Counted from the stretch's first letter, positions 40,296 to 50,890 are shown. The stretch is DNA of 64,000 nucleotides from Phytopythium helicoides (GCA_024867545.1 JANFNE010000039.1:372001-436000); one strand, 5' to 3'. Notes: generated by a model not told the origin, from the sequence alone. Numbers and translations are program-made.

Positions 40296-41800
40296 ATGGT
40301 TCAGAGCGTGAGTGACAGCACGCCGACCAGCACGGTCGTATGGACTGCTGCCAAGCGCATTGGCAAGACAGGAAACCGCGAAGAGCTTGAGCGAATCGGC
40401 GACTACCTGATAAAGTGCGTTTTTGACTTGCCTCCCCCTCCTAGCCTGACGTTCTAAGTCTAAAGCTCGCTGAACTTACACAGCAAGAATTGGTTCCAAA
40501 CTGCGGGTGACCTTCGTGCGGCTAGGCAGACTCCCGCTGAATGGCTAGCGTACGTCGTTTGCGATTTCGCTCTATGAGAAGAGAAACATTTTCACACTCG
40601 ATTCGCATTAGGCTCGAAATACCAGCTCGATTGAAGATCTCCATTCAGCAAGTACTTGATGAGAACGAAGCAAACGATACAAACTCGCATTACTTCGCCC
40701 AATATGAGGAACCAGCAGTTTTAAATGGTGGCGCCAGTAATGAAGGCTACTTAAATGCTCAAGATTTAGAATCATCGCGAGCGGAGCAGTGGTGGGATCA
40801 CCAAGATATGAACGCCCAGAGTAGTGTTGATACTGATTCATACCAGTATAGACCTGGTAGCTCTTCAGCTGGAGAAGGAACAAAAGAGTCCAGCCCAGCG
40901 TATTATGCAGAATATACATCGAGCTATCCTGTGCCGAGCTACGCAGATAGCACGAACTACTGTGATCAAGGGCTTCACAATTATTACAACGATTCAGAAT
41001 ATCTTGGAAGTGGGTTTGCCTCATATGAGGGCGCCTCTGATCCAGGTAGTCAGTCGTCGTACGACGCTTCCACCCACGAGAGCAAACTAGACATCGTCGA
41101 GGCGCAAGCTATTGATGTCGAAGAAGGCCAAATCGCACCTACGCTTGTTACAAGTGGTGAAAAAACAACGTGGAGTTGCGGTCAATGCACATTCACCAAC
41201 CCTGTAAGCGAGGCTTTTTGTGAAATGTGTGTCGGACACATTTCGCTTTCGCCCGACTATTTGACTCTACAATGCAATAGTGGCGCCTCCAGTCTAACAT
41301 CAACTCCTGGTGAAGAACTAAGCAAATCGGCCTCAGAATATTCTCCTACTCTAGTCGAGAAAGAGTCTCCGAACAATTATGACGCTGCCTACGAGATCGG
41401 ATCTTCTACGGCCATTTCTACTGATGCAGACGACTCGCAACCTTCAGTTCCTGCTGTCACAGCATATGGGCCATCATGGAGCCACCAAGAGGCAGAGCTA
41501 CCCGCTAGATATCTCTCACCACCACATTCTCCTGCGTTCGCACCGTCGGCACCGGATTTCGATCCAGATGACGCCACAGATAGCAAAGAGTGTGCTTCCA
41601 TCAATCTAAATCGAGTTAATGACGCCCAAAGCGCAACGTTAACGAGCAATCGCAAACCCGATGCTGTTAATTTCCTGGCGCTCGCATTCCAATGCAAAGC
41701 GACAACTAGCACCAGTGGAGAACCTGCTTCAGCCGATCCCTACGCTGCGCAAATCAAAGTGCACAAGGTTCGACACGGGGAATTTGCACACTACATCTGA
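40296..41800 (+). CDS. RanBP2-type zinc-finger protein, largely disordered
   Basis: Three exons, 40296-40414, 40484-40549 and 40612-41800, give 457 aa; the small middle exon of 66 nt keeps frame on both sides. The N-terminus (about 1-75) is a helical block with W-T-A-A-K-R-I-G-K-T-G and N-W-F-Q-T-A-G-D-L-R-A-A-R-Q-T. The middle and end are Ser/Asp/Tyr-rich and disordered. One RanBP2-type finger lies near residue 265: W-S-C-G-Q-C-T-F-T-N-P with C-E-M-C. Such fingers bind ubiquitin or single-stranded RNA. No other domain is recognised. The gene starts 66 bp after the F-box gene stop on the same strand. Confidence 0.75.
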
Positions 41801-41944
41801 TAGGGTCACCAGCTGTAGAGCTGAGCTGGTGCAGGGACATCGAAATCGTTCATCAACAATAAATACAGATTGATCTTTGGTAGACGCCTTGAATTGATCA
41901 ACACCGCCGTTCATGGCCATTATCCGAAAGATTTTCGCTGGATT

Positions 41945-42511
41945 TGCAAATAGAGAAGCGAACACCTCGATTGTAAAAACTATCTCTTCAGGCCGCAAGT
42001 CTGCGTGTAGTCGAAAGAAACGGCTCATTATATTCTTCAGCAAAATTTTCATTGCAGGAATAATGAGAGAAAACATGCCTTGATAGGAAGAGTTGAGCTG
42101 CCGAAAGATGTAGAAGTAGACGGGGTAGATTATTACTAGTATTCCAGGAATACTGGAAATCTTGCAGTATTCTATGACTTTAGGCGTCAGAGTTGAGAAC
42201 TGGTGACGGTATGGGTTGCATACCGTTGTGGCTACTCGGGGCTGGTATAAGTACGGTACAATAACCGTACTTATACCAGCCCCGAGTAGCCACAACGGGA
42301 GCACTAAAAGTCCAATGAAAGGCACTGGAGATCCAATCAGATGCGATAATCCATATCCAGCGGCTGATGACACTACATAGTCTAAGAGTGTTAGCCTCGT
42401 TAGAAGGAATAAATCCAAACGAGGTAAGCCAAGCGCGCGATAGAAGAGCGTGATACCTATCAGCATCGTGAGGCTGTTCAAGCCAAACATACGCAACCAA
42501 AACAGATACAT
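41945..42511 (-). pseudogene. Truncated copy of the GFPVPF membrane family (subgroup C)
   Basis: The minus strand gives 189 residues closely related to the middle of the intact gene at 43342-45155: F-W-L-R-M-F-G-L-N-S, I-G-S-P-V-P-F, P-Y-R-H-Q-F-S-T-L, Y-I-F-R-Q-L-N-S-S-Y-Q-G and L-R-P-E-E-I-V-F-T-I-E-V-F. It lacks about the first 130 residues and everything after S-L-F-A, where similarity ends abruptly and unrelated sequence takes over. It carries an in-frame 36-nt insertion relative to the intact paralogue (the palindrome at 42223-42298). Probably a local tandem duplicate that lost both ends. It lies directly behind the RanBP2 gene, convergent with it. Confidence 0.8.
42223..42298. repeat. 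Perfect 35-bp palindrome with 6-nt loop
   Basis: Arms 42223-42257 and 42264-42298 are exact reverse complements across 35 bp; the spacer is ACAATA. The intact paralogue has only one copy of the equivalent sequence at this place (around 44666-44720), so the left arm is an inverted copy of the right. The gene fragment remains in frame across it. Confidence 0.9.
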
Positions 42512-43341
42512 TTATATCCTTCTGTAAACATGTTATTCTCATTTGAAGCCGGAAGAAACGATGGCATGTCGGTCATACAGCTAGATGATAAGCATTGTCA
42601 TGTCGAACACGTGGAAGATAACGGTAGTGTAATTTCTAGCTACTTCCTCCTGCAGCACACGGATGATTACAAAACCTCGGACTCGGAGTCCAAGATTGGA
42701 AGTTCATCGCGACTTGAAAAAAAAAAAAAACTGAGAATGCCAGTCCGTGCATTATGGCAACTTAGCCATCAGTTGCTGATTTTTTAATCTATTTCTAATG
42801 AGATGCTCATTATCATCCATCGTGAGTTTCACACGATGGAATCCCAACTCGGCGTTAGGCTCGAGCTCAATCGACACGGATACCAAGTGCCGACCCACAA
42901 TTCCCCATTCATCCTCACGCTATCTGCACCGAAGATCTCAACGGACTAAGCCACAATTGATAGGAGCCGCAGTTGGGAAGATCCGAAGCGCTGCCCGACT
43001 GTCACGGATATCCTAAGGTCGGAAAACCAGCCTAAACAACCTCAATCGATCGAAAGTTGAAACACTCAGCACCGCGTATTCGGTGCAATTTCTCCCAATA
43101 TCGAATGCTACTCTGATCTCTGAAGCTGACCCGCTCTATTTCACGGTACCTTCACCAAATTCGTATATCGTGGTCACGTATGTGCATTTAAGGTGGCACC
43201 CTCTACTTTCCAACGGTCTGGTGAGCAACCAGGATTCGATTCTTGTATTGCAAATAGGAACGGAACGAGGATGCAGCCTTGCGAATCTGCGCGTTGGCAT
43301 CAACGATGCAACCAATGAGCGCGCGGCGAAGCCCGAGAGAT
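42512..43341. other. Intergenic stretch with an A14 run
   Basis: About 830 bp between the pseudogene and the next gene stop. An uninterrupted run of 14 A lies at 42717-42730 on the plus strand, directly after a short open frame of 85 codons starting at 42530 whose product I cannot place. The rest shows nothing recognisable. Confidence 0.4.
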
Positions 43342-45155
43342 CTATGAAGGAGACTGCAGCCACGCAAAACGAAAAGAGTAGTCGACTCCTGCCAATGCGA
43401 ACAATTGCTCCATGAGTTCACAGTCAACAAAAGCAATGAATAATCCCCGATGATAATGGTGAGGTCATACCGAAGTGGACGAGCGAGCATTGAATGACGT
43501 AGAGGACCCAAAGCACGAGTTTGCTCTGAACGTAGCGCCATTGGGTGTCGAGCACAAACGCAAGCTGCTTGAAAAGCGAAAAACGAAGTCGAGTCCACAC
43601 AATGAGGCTGACCAGGATGAATGCGGTGAGCTCGACTGAAGCATAGATCAAGATGGAATTCATCAGTGCGTGCTGCTGAAGTCGACTCACTCCTTCAAGT
43701 TGTGGATAAAACTCGTGGTTGGGCAGTCGAAATGCCACGGATAGATACAGTGCTGTGCTCAAAGGCGGGAAGTTAGCGAAAATGTTGAACCAGCAGCGGA
43801 CACATAGCCAACGAACCGTAAATGGTAGGCACGATGACCTTAGTGAACTCGACGAGCACGATGTACTCGGTCGCATGCAGGAAACGTAATATTTGAAGAC
43901 CAAGTTCTTCCTTTTTTCGAGCTAAGAGCTCGTTGTTCGCATCGCTGAATATTATTCTTGATCCCACATCTCGAGAACCCATGAACGACATGTCAGGTCC
44001 AGGGATGATTGCAGTTGGCGACAATCTGAAGTGTCCAAATGCAACCGTACGGGATGCAGGAAATTGTGTTTGTTGCATGGACGTATGATTTACCGGTGCG
44101 ATTCGTTTCGGGTGTTCAGCTCGATGTTGTGCAGCGTTTGCGATCTGCTGTTGGTTAGCCTCGTTCAGCTGCATCATAATCTCGGTTAGATCGTCTATTA
44201 GATTTGTAGTTGAGTTGTTGACGTTGGGTCTGGCAACGTTGTCGTCTGCCTCCAGTATTCTGAGCTTTTTCCGCGACAGCTCAAGTATTGGTCCGAAAGA
44301 TAAAATATCAAATAGAGATATGCAAGCAAGGGCTATATCGATTCCGGTGAGTAGGAGAATTGGCTGATGTGACGAGGCACTCTGCAAGCTAAACGCCGCA
44401 AATAATGAGGTAAAAAGCTCAATAGAGAAAACAATTTCTTCAGGTCGCAAATCTGAGTGTATATGAATGAAATGGCTCATGGCATTCTTCAGCACTATTT
44501 TCATGGCTGGAAGAATGAGAGAAAACAAACCTTGATAGGAAGAGTTGAGCTGCCGAAAGATGTAGAAGTAGATGGGGTAAACGAAAGGGGCGATTCCAGA
44601 GGCACTTGCCATTTTGCTACACTCCACAGCTCTAGGTTTCAGAGTCGAGAACTGATGACGGTATGGCTTGAATACAATTACGGTACTTATACAGGCCCCA
44701 AGAATCCACGATGGGAGCATCAAATGTATGATGAAAGGGACCGGAAAGCCAATGAGCTGCGCCAGTCCATACCCGAAGAGTGTTGGGATCACATTGGTTA
44801 GCACTGTGCTGATCACGACGAGCAACATGTTCAAAGGCGGAAGGCTGAGCATGCGATGGAAGAGCAGCATAGCAGTTAGTGACGTCACACTGTTCGTACC
44901 GAACAAGCGCAGCCAAAATCCCCAGTTGGCTTTAGCTCCGGCTTCTGGTGGCTTGAGTTGGATCATTTCAAATGCCAAGATTGCGATGAGACACGGTAGT
45001 GGAGCCACAAGTATCACGCCTAACATTCGTTGCCAACTTGTTTGCTTGGAGTACTCTTTAAATCGAGTCAAACGCACGAGTGAGTACTGTCCGTGAAACT
45101 CAACCTGTGCCTTTTGCCAAAAGGCAGCAATGCGCAGCACCAACTTCAACACCAT
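43342..45155 (-). CDS. Multi-pass membrane protein, GFPVPF family, subgroup C
   Basis: Third type of the unrecognised family. Exons on the minus strand 45155-43817, 43752-43471 and 43388-43342 give 555 aa; introns are 64 and 82 nt at exactly the family positions (phase 1 after P-T-I-Y, and in the Gly after V-H-F). I chose the ATG at 45155 because it aligns with the other members (M-V-L-K-L-V-L-R-I-A-A-F-W-Q before H-G-Q-Y-S-L-V-R-L); the frame stays open to 45350. Shared marks: I-G-F-P-V-P-F, L-R-P-E-E-I-V-F-S-I-E, A-T-E-Y-I-V-L-V-E-F, L-P-N-H-E-F-Y-P-Q-L and the tail V-D-Y-S-F-R-F-A-W-L. Exon 2 has the same length, 282 nt, as in copies A1 and A2. Confidence 0.85.
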
Positions 45156-46443
45156 TGTAGTCGGCTTCTGATAGTCTCGGCTTTGACCAGTGCCTGCCCA
45201 ATGTTTAAATTTACATTGCCGTATATATCTCAATTCTTTCTGCAATTCGCTGTCAACAGTGCTGAAGAATTTACTCAAGGACAGGCAGTGCTGCGCTAGA
45301 TCCGGAACGCTGATCACTTGATCAATACCTGCCATCAGCCTCTGCAACAACGCCTCGCTTGGAAGCTGCTTCCCACCTTCTCAACTTCCCATCGACCGGA
45401 TCAATTAATAAGGCAAACTAAAAGCAAGAGGAAATCACAGGCTTGCTATCGTCTCTGGGAGTTGGTGTTGTTGTCGGCATCGTGTTGCAAACCTCTGTCG
45501 ATGACAAAAGGCCGCTGTAGACTCGGAGTGATGCTGGTTTCGAGCAGTCCAACTGCATTGATAGTCAAACTACCCAAAGCTGTCAATGGCGGCAACTTCT
45601 AGTTATTGTTTCACCGAGGTTCCTACCATCTGCCCTCTCCACTAGAGCTATACGTGACTCCCAGCATACCCTAGACTGAGTCCACAGCGTAGACTGGTTA
45701 CACGTGTGGTGGAGTTCCCTCACCACCACGATATTGGTACTGTTCTTGATGTTGACTCGTCCTGCGCAGCTAGCGCCGAGGCGAGGCGAAACGCCTGTCG
45801 CCTGCTCGCAATGGCCTTCCTCCGTGGATCCGCGCTCCGGTGGAGGACCCTACTGAATCAACACGGCACTGTCGATGACTCGGGCGGTTGGCCTTGCTTC
45901 GACTGTGATCTGCAACAGCGCAAGTCCTGCCGACACATCTGGCCGCGGAAAAGAGGATAAGGCGAGCTTCACAGGCTGGGTGTCGCCGCAAAAGCCAGCC
46001 GAAAATGTCGCGTCGAGTTGAGCAGCGTCGCTCGCGGTCGTCGTCGTCGTCGTCGTCGGGGGAATCTGGCTGCTCGGAGCTGCGTGGCCCTGGATCATGA
46101 GCCGGGAAATGCGGCCGCTTGGACTCCATCTTGCAAATTCACGACTGAGAAAGAAATGCTGCGCGTCGAGTGCTGCGGCTTGCTCTGCCAGTCCTCATGA
46201 CGCTCGGTTCCTTGCTGGGTTCATGGCACTCCATGCTATTGAGAAACAAGCGTGTCATGCAGAGACTATCGCTTGCAGTTCATACGATGCTGGGAACCAA
46301 GGCGCTAATCAAACCTGCCAAGATCGGTTTGCGCAAAAAGCGACTCGTCATTCAAACTCCAAGTCATTTCATCAGCTGAGCCCATCCACCACCGGCAAAA
46401 CCACCGCCACGTACGTAGCTCTCCATTCGCCGTCTTACTCGCC
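45156..46443. other. Intergenic stretch with GTC microsatellite and ambiguous short frames
   Basis: About 1.3 kb with no gene I can name. A GTC repeat of about seven units lies at 46037-46057. Short frames on both strands read partly protein-like: plus 46005-46100 (M-S-R-R-V-E-Q-R-R-S with a Ser run), plus 46170-46379 (hydrophobic then basic, ending P-S-H-F-I-S) and minus 45850-46098 (M-I-Q-G-H-A-A-P-S-S with a Thr run). They overlap one another, so at most one strand is coding; I cannot decide which. Confidence 0.4.
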
Positions 46444-48117
46444 ATGATCCGCCGCCCGCTGCGCTCTCTGCGTCTCCAGCGCGCGCTCAGCTCGCTCGCC
46501 GCAGGGTCCACGGCCTCCCCGAGCCCTAGCGGAGCTCCGGCGCCCGTGCTGGCGCTCGCGCAGCCGCCGTACGCGCTCTTCCCGGACGAAGTGCACTGCG
46601 TCCTGGGGCTCAACGGCAGTGGCAAGTCGCGCTTCCTGCGACTCGTGCAGCACCTGGGGCCGACGTCTAGGCAGACGCGCGTCGCAAGCCTCAGCCTGGA
46701 CGCGCACAGAGCGTTCGTCGCTCGTCATGGCGAGCGCATCGTCGCGGACATGCTGGGCGGCGTGGGCTCTCCGAGCGCTCGGGACTTGATCGTGAGGCTG
46801 GGACTCTACCCGGTGTGGGAGTCGAGGGTGAAGCACCTGTCCACGGGCGAGATGCGCAAGCTGCTGCTGGCTGTGGCGCTGCTAGAGACTCCAAGAGCGA
46901 CGGTGTTGCTGCTGGACCAGCCGTTTGACGGACTTGATGTGGCGGCGAGAAAGCAGCTCGAGTGGATGCTTGGACAGCTCACAAGAGGATTCACGCGGCT
47001 GCTGGTGGAGACGGGATTCGGACGCAACCAGGCGTTCGCGTACAAGACGCAGGTGCTGATCGTGGCGAATCGCCTCGAGCAGGTCTTTCCCGACATTTTG
47101 ACGCACGCGGTGTTGCTGAAATCGCCCAAGGTCGACGGCAACAAGAAGGTTGCAGAACAAAATGGGATCCCAAGCGATGTTGAAGTTGTCGAGTGGCCAC
47201 GCAGCACTGACGGCGGAGTGAGTATGATGTCTCGACTGCGCGCGTTCTTTGATGAGGAGAATGCTCGACGTCCACACATGGACGATCACGAGATGGCAGA
47301 ACTCATTCGGGATCTGTTTGACATTGACGCCATCGATGAAGACGAAGAAGAGGAAGGCGCGCAGACGGAACTTCCCGTAGCTGTACAGTTGGATGGCGTT
47401 TCGATTGCCTACGACGCGAAGAGGACTTTGCTCGAGAGCGTTGACTTTGTCCGCCATCGGCATGAACACTGGGTTCTGCTTGGTCCAAACGGGTCGGGCA
47501 AGAGCTCGCTTATGCGCGTTCTCATGCAGACACCTGGTCACGGGCTCACAGAAGGTGAGGTGGTGGTCGTTGGGCAGACCATCTCACCCACGGAAGAGCA
47601 CGATGTGCACGCGAGTCGCACTGAGCGTGTTGAAGCCATTTCAACCGATCAGCACATCCAACTTCTCCAGCAGAGTTTAGATCGCACCGCTGGGAAGATT
47701 ACCTACGATAAGGATGCGGAGAAGCCAACACTCACAGCGATGGAACTCATTATCGAAAACGCTAGCGACCACGAGCAGAAGAAAGCAGAAATCGCCGCAA
47801 AGTTGCTCCGCCTGGATCTCGATTCTATCAGCGCACGGCCACTTGCACATCTCTCACAGGGCGAGCAGAAGCTTGTGCTAATCGCTCGAGCTCTTGCTGC
47901 TAGCCCCGAGTTGCTGATTTTAGACGAGATTACGCATGGACTCGACCCGTTCAACCGTGCGCATGTGCTACGTGTCGTTAACGCCATCGGAAAGCTCGCA
48001 GCAAGCAAGACCCACTTGATCCTAATTACTCACCACGAGGACGAGATCACGGATTGCTTTGCTAATGTGTTTGAGATCCGAGACAGACAGCTTGTTGAGC
48101 GCGACCAGGCTGCATAG
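46444..48117 (+). CDS. Soluble tandem ABC ATPase, ModF-like, probably mitochondrial
   Basis: Single exon, 557 aa, with two complete nucleotide-binding domains and no membrane span. NBD1: Walker A G-L-N-G-S-G-K-S (about residue 55), signature L-S-T-G-E, Walker B V-L-L-L-D-Q-P-F-D-G-L-D. NBD2: Walker A G-P-N-G-S-G-K-S (about 348), signature L-S-Q-G-E, Walker B L-L-I-L-D-E-I-T-H-G-L-D, switch His in L-I-T-H-H. NBD1 has Gln instead of the usual catalytic Glu after Walker B, so it may bind but not hydrolyse ATP. This order recalls bacterial ModF/PhrA and plant ABCI proteins. The N-terminus M-I-R-R-P-L-R-S-L-R-L-Q-R suggests a mitochondrial presequence. ABCF proteins are an alternative, but the linker and signatures fit ModF better. 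Confidence 0.8.
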   Translation: MIRRPLRSLRLQRALSSLAAGSTASPSPSGAPAPVLALAQPPYALFPDEVHCVLGLNGSGKSRFLRLVQHLGPTSRQTRVASLSLDAHRAFVARHGERIVADMLGGVGSPSARDLIVRLGLYPVWESRVKHLSTGEMRKLLLAVALLETPRATVLLLDQPFDGLDVAARKQLEWMLGQLTRGFTRLLVETGFGRNQAFAYKTQVLIVANRLEQVFPDILTHAVLLKSPKVDGNKKVAEQNGIPSDVEVVEWPRSTDGGVSMMSRLRAFFDEENARRPHMDDHEMAELIRDLFDIDAIDEDEEEEGAQTELPVAVQLDGVSIAYDAKRTLLESVDFVRHRHEHWVLLGPNGSGKSSLMRVLMQTPGHGLTEGEVVVVGQTISPTEEHDVHASRTERVEAISTDQHIQLLQQSLDRTAGKITYDKDAEKPTLTAMELIIENASDHEQKKAEIAAKLLRLDLDSISARPLAHLSQGEQKLVLIARALAASPELLILDEITHGLDPFNRAHVLRVVNAIGKLAASKTHLILITHHEDEITDCFANVFEIRDRQLVERDQAA

Positions 48118-48298
48118 CCAAATAACAACTGTAGACGAATAGACGGCTCATCATGACAAACAGCTCAGTACATTCAATTACTCTCTTGAAAATATGCAAC
48201 GTGCCTTGAGCACGAGGAGGAAATATTGAGAGAGCGCAATATGAAAACCCCCTTCCGATAGCTACACTAAAAGCGCAGCTTCGGTTTTGTATCGTCAA

Positions 48299-49128
48299 CT
48301 ATTTCTGCAGACGCGCTCGAATTTCCATTGACTCCGCGATAAAGGTTTTTGTTAGTTCGTTGTCTTCAGCTTCATCTTTGACACGATGTATCTGCTGCTT
48401 GGTAACCTTTAGCATCGTCTTGCGGATACTTGAAGCCTCTTCACGAAGCTCTTGGCCACGAAACTTAGTACTGGAGGCGTTTCTCAAACAGTCAGTGAAT
48501 GTTGTGGTTTCGTTTCCCTCACGCCAACATTCAATTAGCTTTGTGCACGCATCGCCCTTCAAAGTATTGACTGGGGCACTCGTGACTTTTAGATACTTCA
48601 AGCGGTTGACAACATCCTTCAGGAGACTCACGAGATCTTCCTTCTGTTGCTCTGCGTGGCCATCATTGAAGCGTTTCACAACTGCTCTGTTCGCAGATTC
48701 CGCAATAAGTTGAAGTTCGTTCACGTGATCAAGATGGTGTGAACCATGAACTTTTACAATATCATGTGCCTTACTCGATGCATACGTCTTCACAATAGGA
48801 TTTCCAGTGAATGCTTCAATCCAGTTCTGGTCCTCAGCGACATCAACGCGCTTGCGATTCCATTCTTCACTACAATCAGCATTGGAGTAGTCCCATTCTG
48901 GGCGTAGATCGCTCGGCTTAACGTGCTGGACAAAGCTGGGGTTGTGGGCTTCTCGACAGTAGTCTATTCTTTCTTTACTCGTCCAAAGCAAGGCTGATTC
49001 TTCTTCGTCTTCCCCTTACAGATCTTGGTAGGGTCCGACTGGTATTTATGCCCGAGGCAGTAACCATTCCCCAATGCGACGTTAGAGCATCTCTCTCCGT
49101 GCGAGCGATACCCCACGCATAGAGCCAT
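48299..49128 (-). pseudogene. Zinc-motif protein gene interrupted by a frameshift
   Basis: Two overlapping minus-strand frames make one product. The first, from ATG 49128 (or 49257), has C-V-G-Y-R-S-H-G-E-R-C-S-N then G-Y-C-L-G-H-K-Y-Q, and begins a second unit C-K-G-K-T-K-K-N-Q-P-C-F-G-R before a TAG at 48964-48966. The other frame supplies the expected end of that second unit, D-Y-C-R-E-A-H-N-P, and continues to a helical, charged C-terminus (stop 48299). The only possible intron would be 15 nt, too short, so a one-base loss in the A-rich stretch around 48965-48980 is the simplest cause; a sequencing error cannot be excluded. The repeated C-x9-C-x9-11-Y-C-x2-H unit looks zinc-binding. Family not recognised. 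Confidence 0.6.
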
Positions 49129-49417
49129 GTCGACTGTTTCAGTGATAATATTCGATGTGACTTCGGTCGAGGCGGCGAAATCGTGAATGAGCGCAGAGCT
49201 TTGAGTTCCCGATGGAGGAGGTACCCATGTACTGTAGGCGATGGGATGAACACCCAATGACTGTATCGTTGCACTCCAACTGGATCATGAACGGATTCCC
49301 TTCCTGCTAAGTGCAGCTTCGAATTCGCGTTTGCGATAGCCAGAAGTATCCGAGACTCTAGACACAATCAAAGATGACAAGGAACTAAGGCTGCATTCGT
49401 ATAGGTATCGCGCCGAT

Positions 49418-50890
49418 TTACTCGGCGTACGGACACTCAACCTTGTTCATCTCAACGTACACTGACTTGAGTTGCGTCCACGACTCGACACCCGCCAGAC
49501 CGTTCTCGCGGCCAAGACCCGACTTCTTGAAGCCGCCCCAGGGCGTCTCGACTGGAGCTAGATTGTAGTTGTTGATCCAAGCCGTGCCGACCTGCAGCTC
49601 ACCGATCACGCGGTGCGCACGCGTGATATCCTTCGTGAAGACACCAGCCGACAGACCAAACTCCGTAGCGTTGGCACGCTCGACAACCTCTTCCTCTGAG
49701 TCGAATGGCAGAACAGACATGACCATACCAAAGATCTCCTCACGCACGATCGTCATGTCGTCATGGCAGTCGACAAAGATGGCAGGAGTGAGGAAAAATC
49801 CGTCCTTGGTGGCCTCAGACGGCATGAACCGCTCACCACCACCCTTCAAAAGCGTCGCGCCTTCTTCAACTCCCTTTGCGATGTACTTTTGCACCTGCTG
49901 CATGTGCTTTTCGTGGATCATGGGGCCAATGTCTGTCGTTGGGTCGAGTGGGTCACCGATGCGCAGCTTGAGCGTGCGCTCATGCAATCGCTGCACAAAT
50001 TTGTCGTAAATCTGACGCTGCACAAACACGCGCGTGCCGTTCGAGCAAACCTGACCCGACGAGTACCAGTTGCCCATCATGGCACCCGCCACTGCCTCCT
50101 CAATATCGGCGTCCGCGAACACGATCAGCGGCGACTTGCCTCCAAGTTCCATGGTCGCCTTCTTCAGTCCACGCGCGGCAGACTCGTACACACGTCGGCC
50201 AGTGCCCACCGACCCCGTGAATGAGACCTTGGCGACTGCAGGGTGCTCAACAAGCGCGCTTCCCGTCTCTCCAGCGCCAAGCACGACGTTGAACACTCCC
50301 TCGGGGACGCCCGCCTCAAGGTACGCCTCTGCGAGCTTGAGCGCCGTCAGCGGGGTCTCCTCGGAAGGCTTGAAGACCATAGAATTGCCGAAGGCGAGCG
50401 CGGGTGCCGACTTCCACGCCGCGCTCTGCAGCGGGTAGTTCCACGCGCCGATGCCGGCGGTGACGCCCAGCGGCTCTCGGCGCGTGTAGGCCCAACTGCC
50501 GCCCGTGAGCTCTAGCATCTGTCCGCCGATGGATGGCGCGACGCCGCCGTAGTAGTTGAGGCAGTCGGTGGCGCTGAGCACGTCGACCACGGACGTCTCC
50601 GCGATGGGGCGGCCCGTGTCGAGCGTCTCGAGCCTGGCGATCTCGTCCGTGCGAGCCGTGAGGATGTCGGCCGCCCTGCGCAGGACGGCGCCGCGCTCAG
50701 CGGGCGAGCGTCTTCGCCAGTCGCGCTGGGCCGCAGCCGCCGCGTCCACCGCCGAGCCCACGAGCGCCGCGTCCGCCGCGCGGAACTGCGTCTCTGGGCG
50801 GCGCGTGGCCGCGTTCAGCAGCGAAAACTCGGGGCCCGCGGCCTCCACGGAGCGGCCGTTGACGAAGCTGCGGACAACGCGCGCGGCCAT
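49418..50890 (-). CDS. Betaine/aminobutyraldehyde dehydrogenase (ALDH9 family)
   Basis: NAD-dependent oxidation of amino-aldehydes such as betaine aldehyde or 4-trimethylaminobutyraldehyde to the acids. Intronless; I choose the ATG at 50890 (M-A-A-R-V-V-R-S-F-V-N-G-R), giving 490 aa, the usual ALDH9 length. Family marks: P-L-G-V-T-A-G-I-G-A-W-N-Y-P, K-P-S-E-E-T-P, F-T-G-S-V-G-T-G, E-L-G-G-K-S-P (general base Glu), G-Q-V-C-S-N-G-T-R (nucleophile Cys), E-I-F-G-M-V and P-W-G-G-F-K-K-S-G-L-G-R-E-N-G. The A-W-N-Y-P and C-S-N-G-T motifs point to the BADH/ALDH9 group. The frame stays open for 113 codons upstream through an Ala-Pro repeat; that part may be leader or a longer N-terminus. Confidence 0.92.
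   Translation of the reverse strand: MAARVVRSFVNGRSVEAAGPEFSLLNAATRRPETQFRAADAALVGSAVDAAAAAQRDWRRRSPAERGAVLRRAADILTARTDEIARLETLDTGRPIAETSVVDVLSATDCLNYYGGVAPSIGGQMLELTGGSWAYTRREPLGVTAGIGAWNYPLQSAAWKSAPALAFGNSMVFKPSEETPLTALKLAEAYLEAGVPEGVFNVVLGAGETGSALVEHPAVAKVSFTGSVGTGRRVYESAARGLKKATMELGGKSPLIVFADADIEEAVAGAMMGNWYSSGQVCSNGTRVFVQRQIYDKFVQRLHERTLKLRIGDPLDPTTDIGPMIHEKHMQQVQKYIAKGVEEGATLLKGGGERFMPSEATKDGFFLTPAIFVDCHDDMTIVREEIFGMVMSVLPFDSEEEVVERANATEFGLSAGVFTKDITRAHRVIGELQVGTAWINNYNLAPVETPWGGFKKSGLGRENGLAGVESWTQLKSVYVEMNKVECPYAE

Noticed and set aside
48964..48980. A 15-nt GT..AG intron that would fix the frame of the zinc-motif gene
   Set aside because: Far shorter than any plausible intron here and would remove residues expected in the motif; a one-base indel is simpler.
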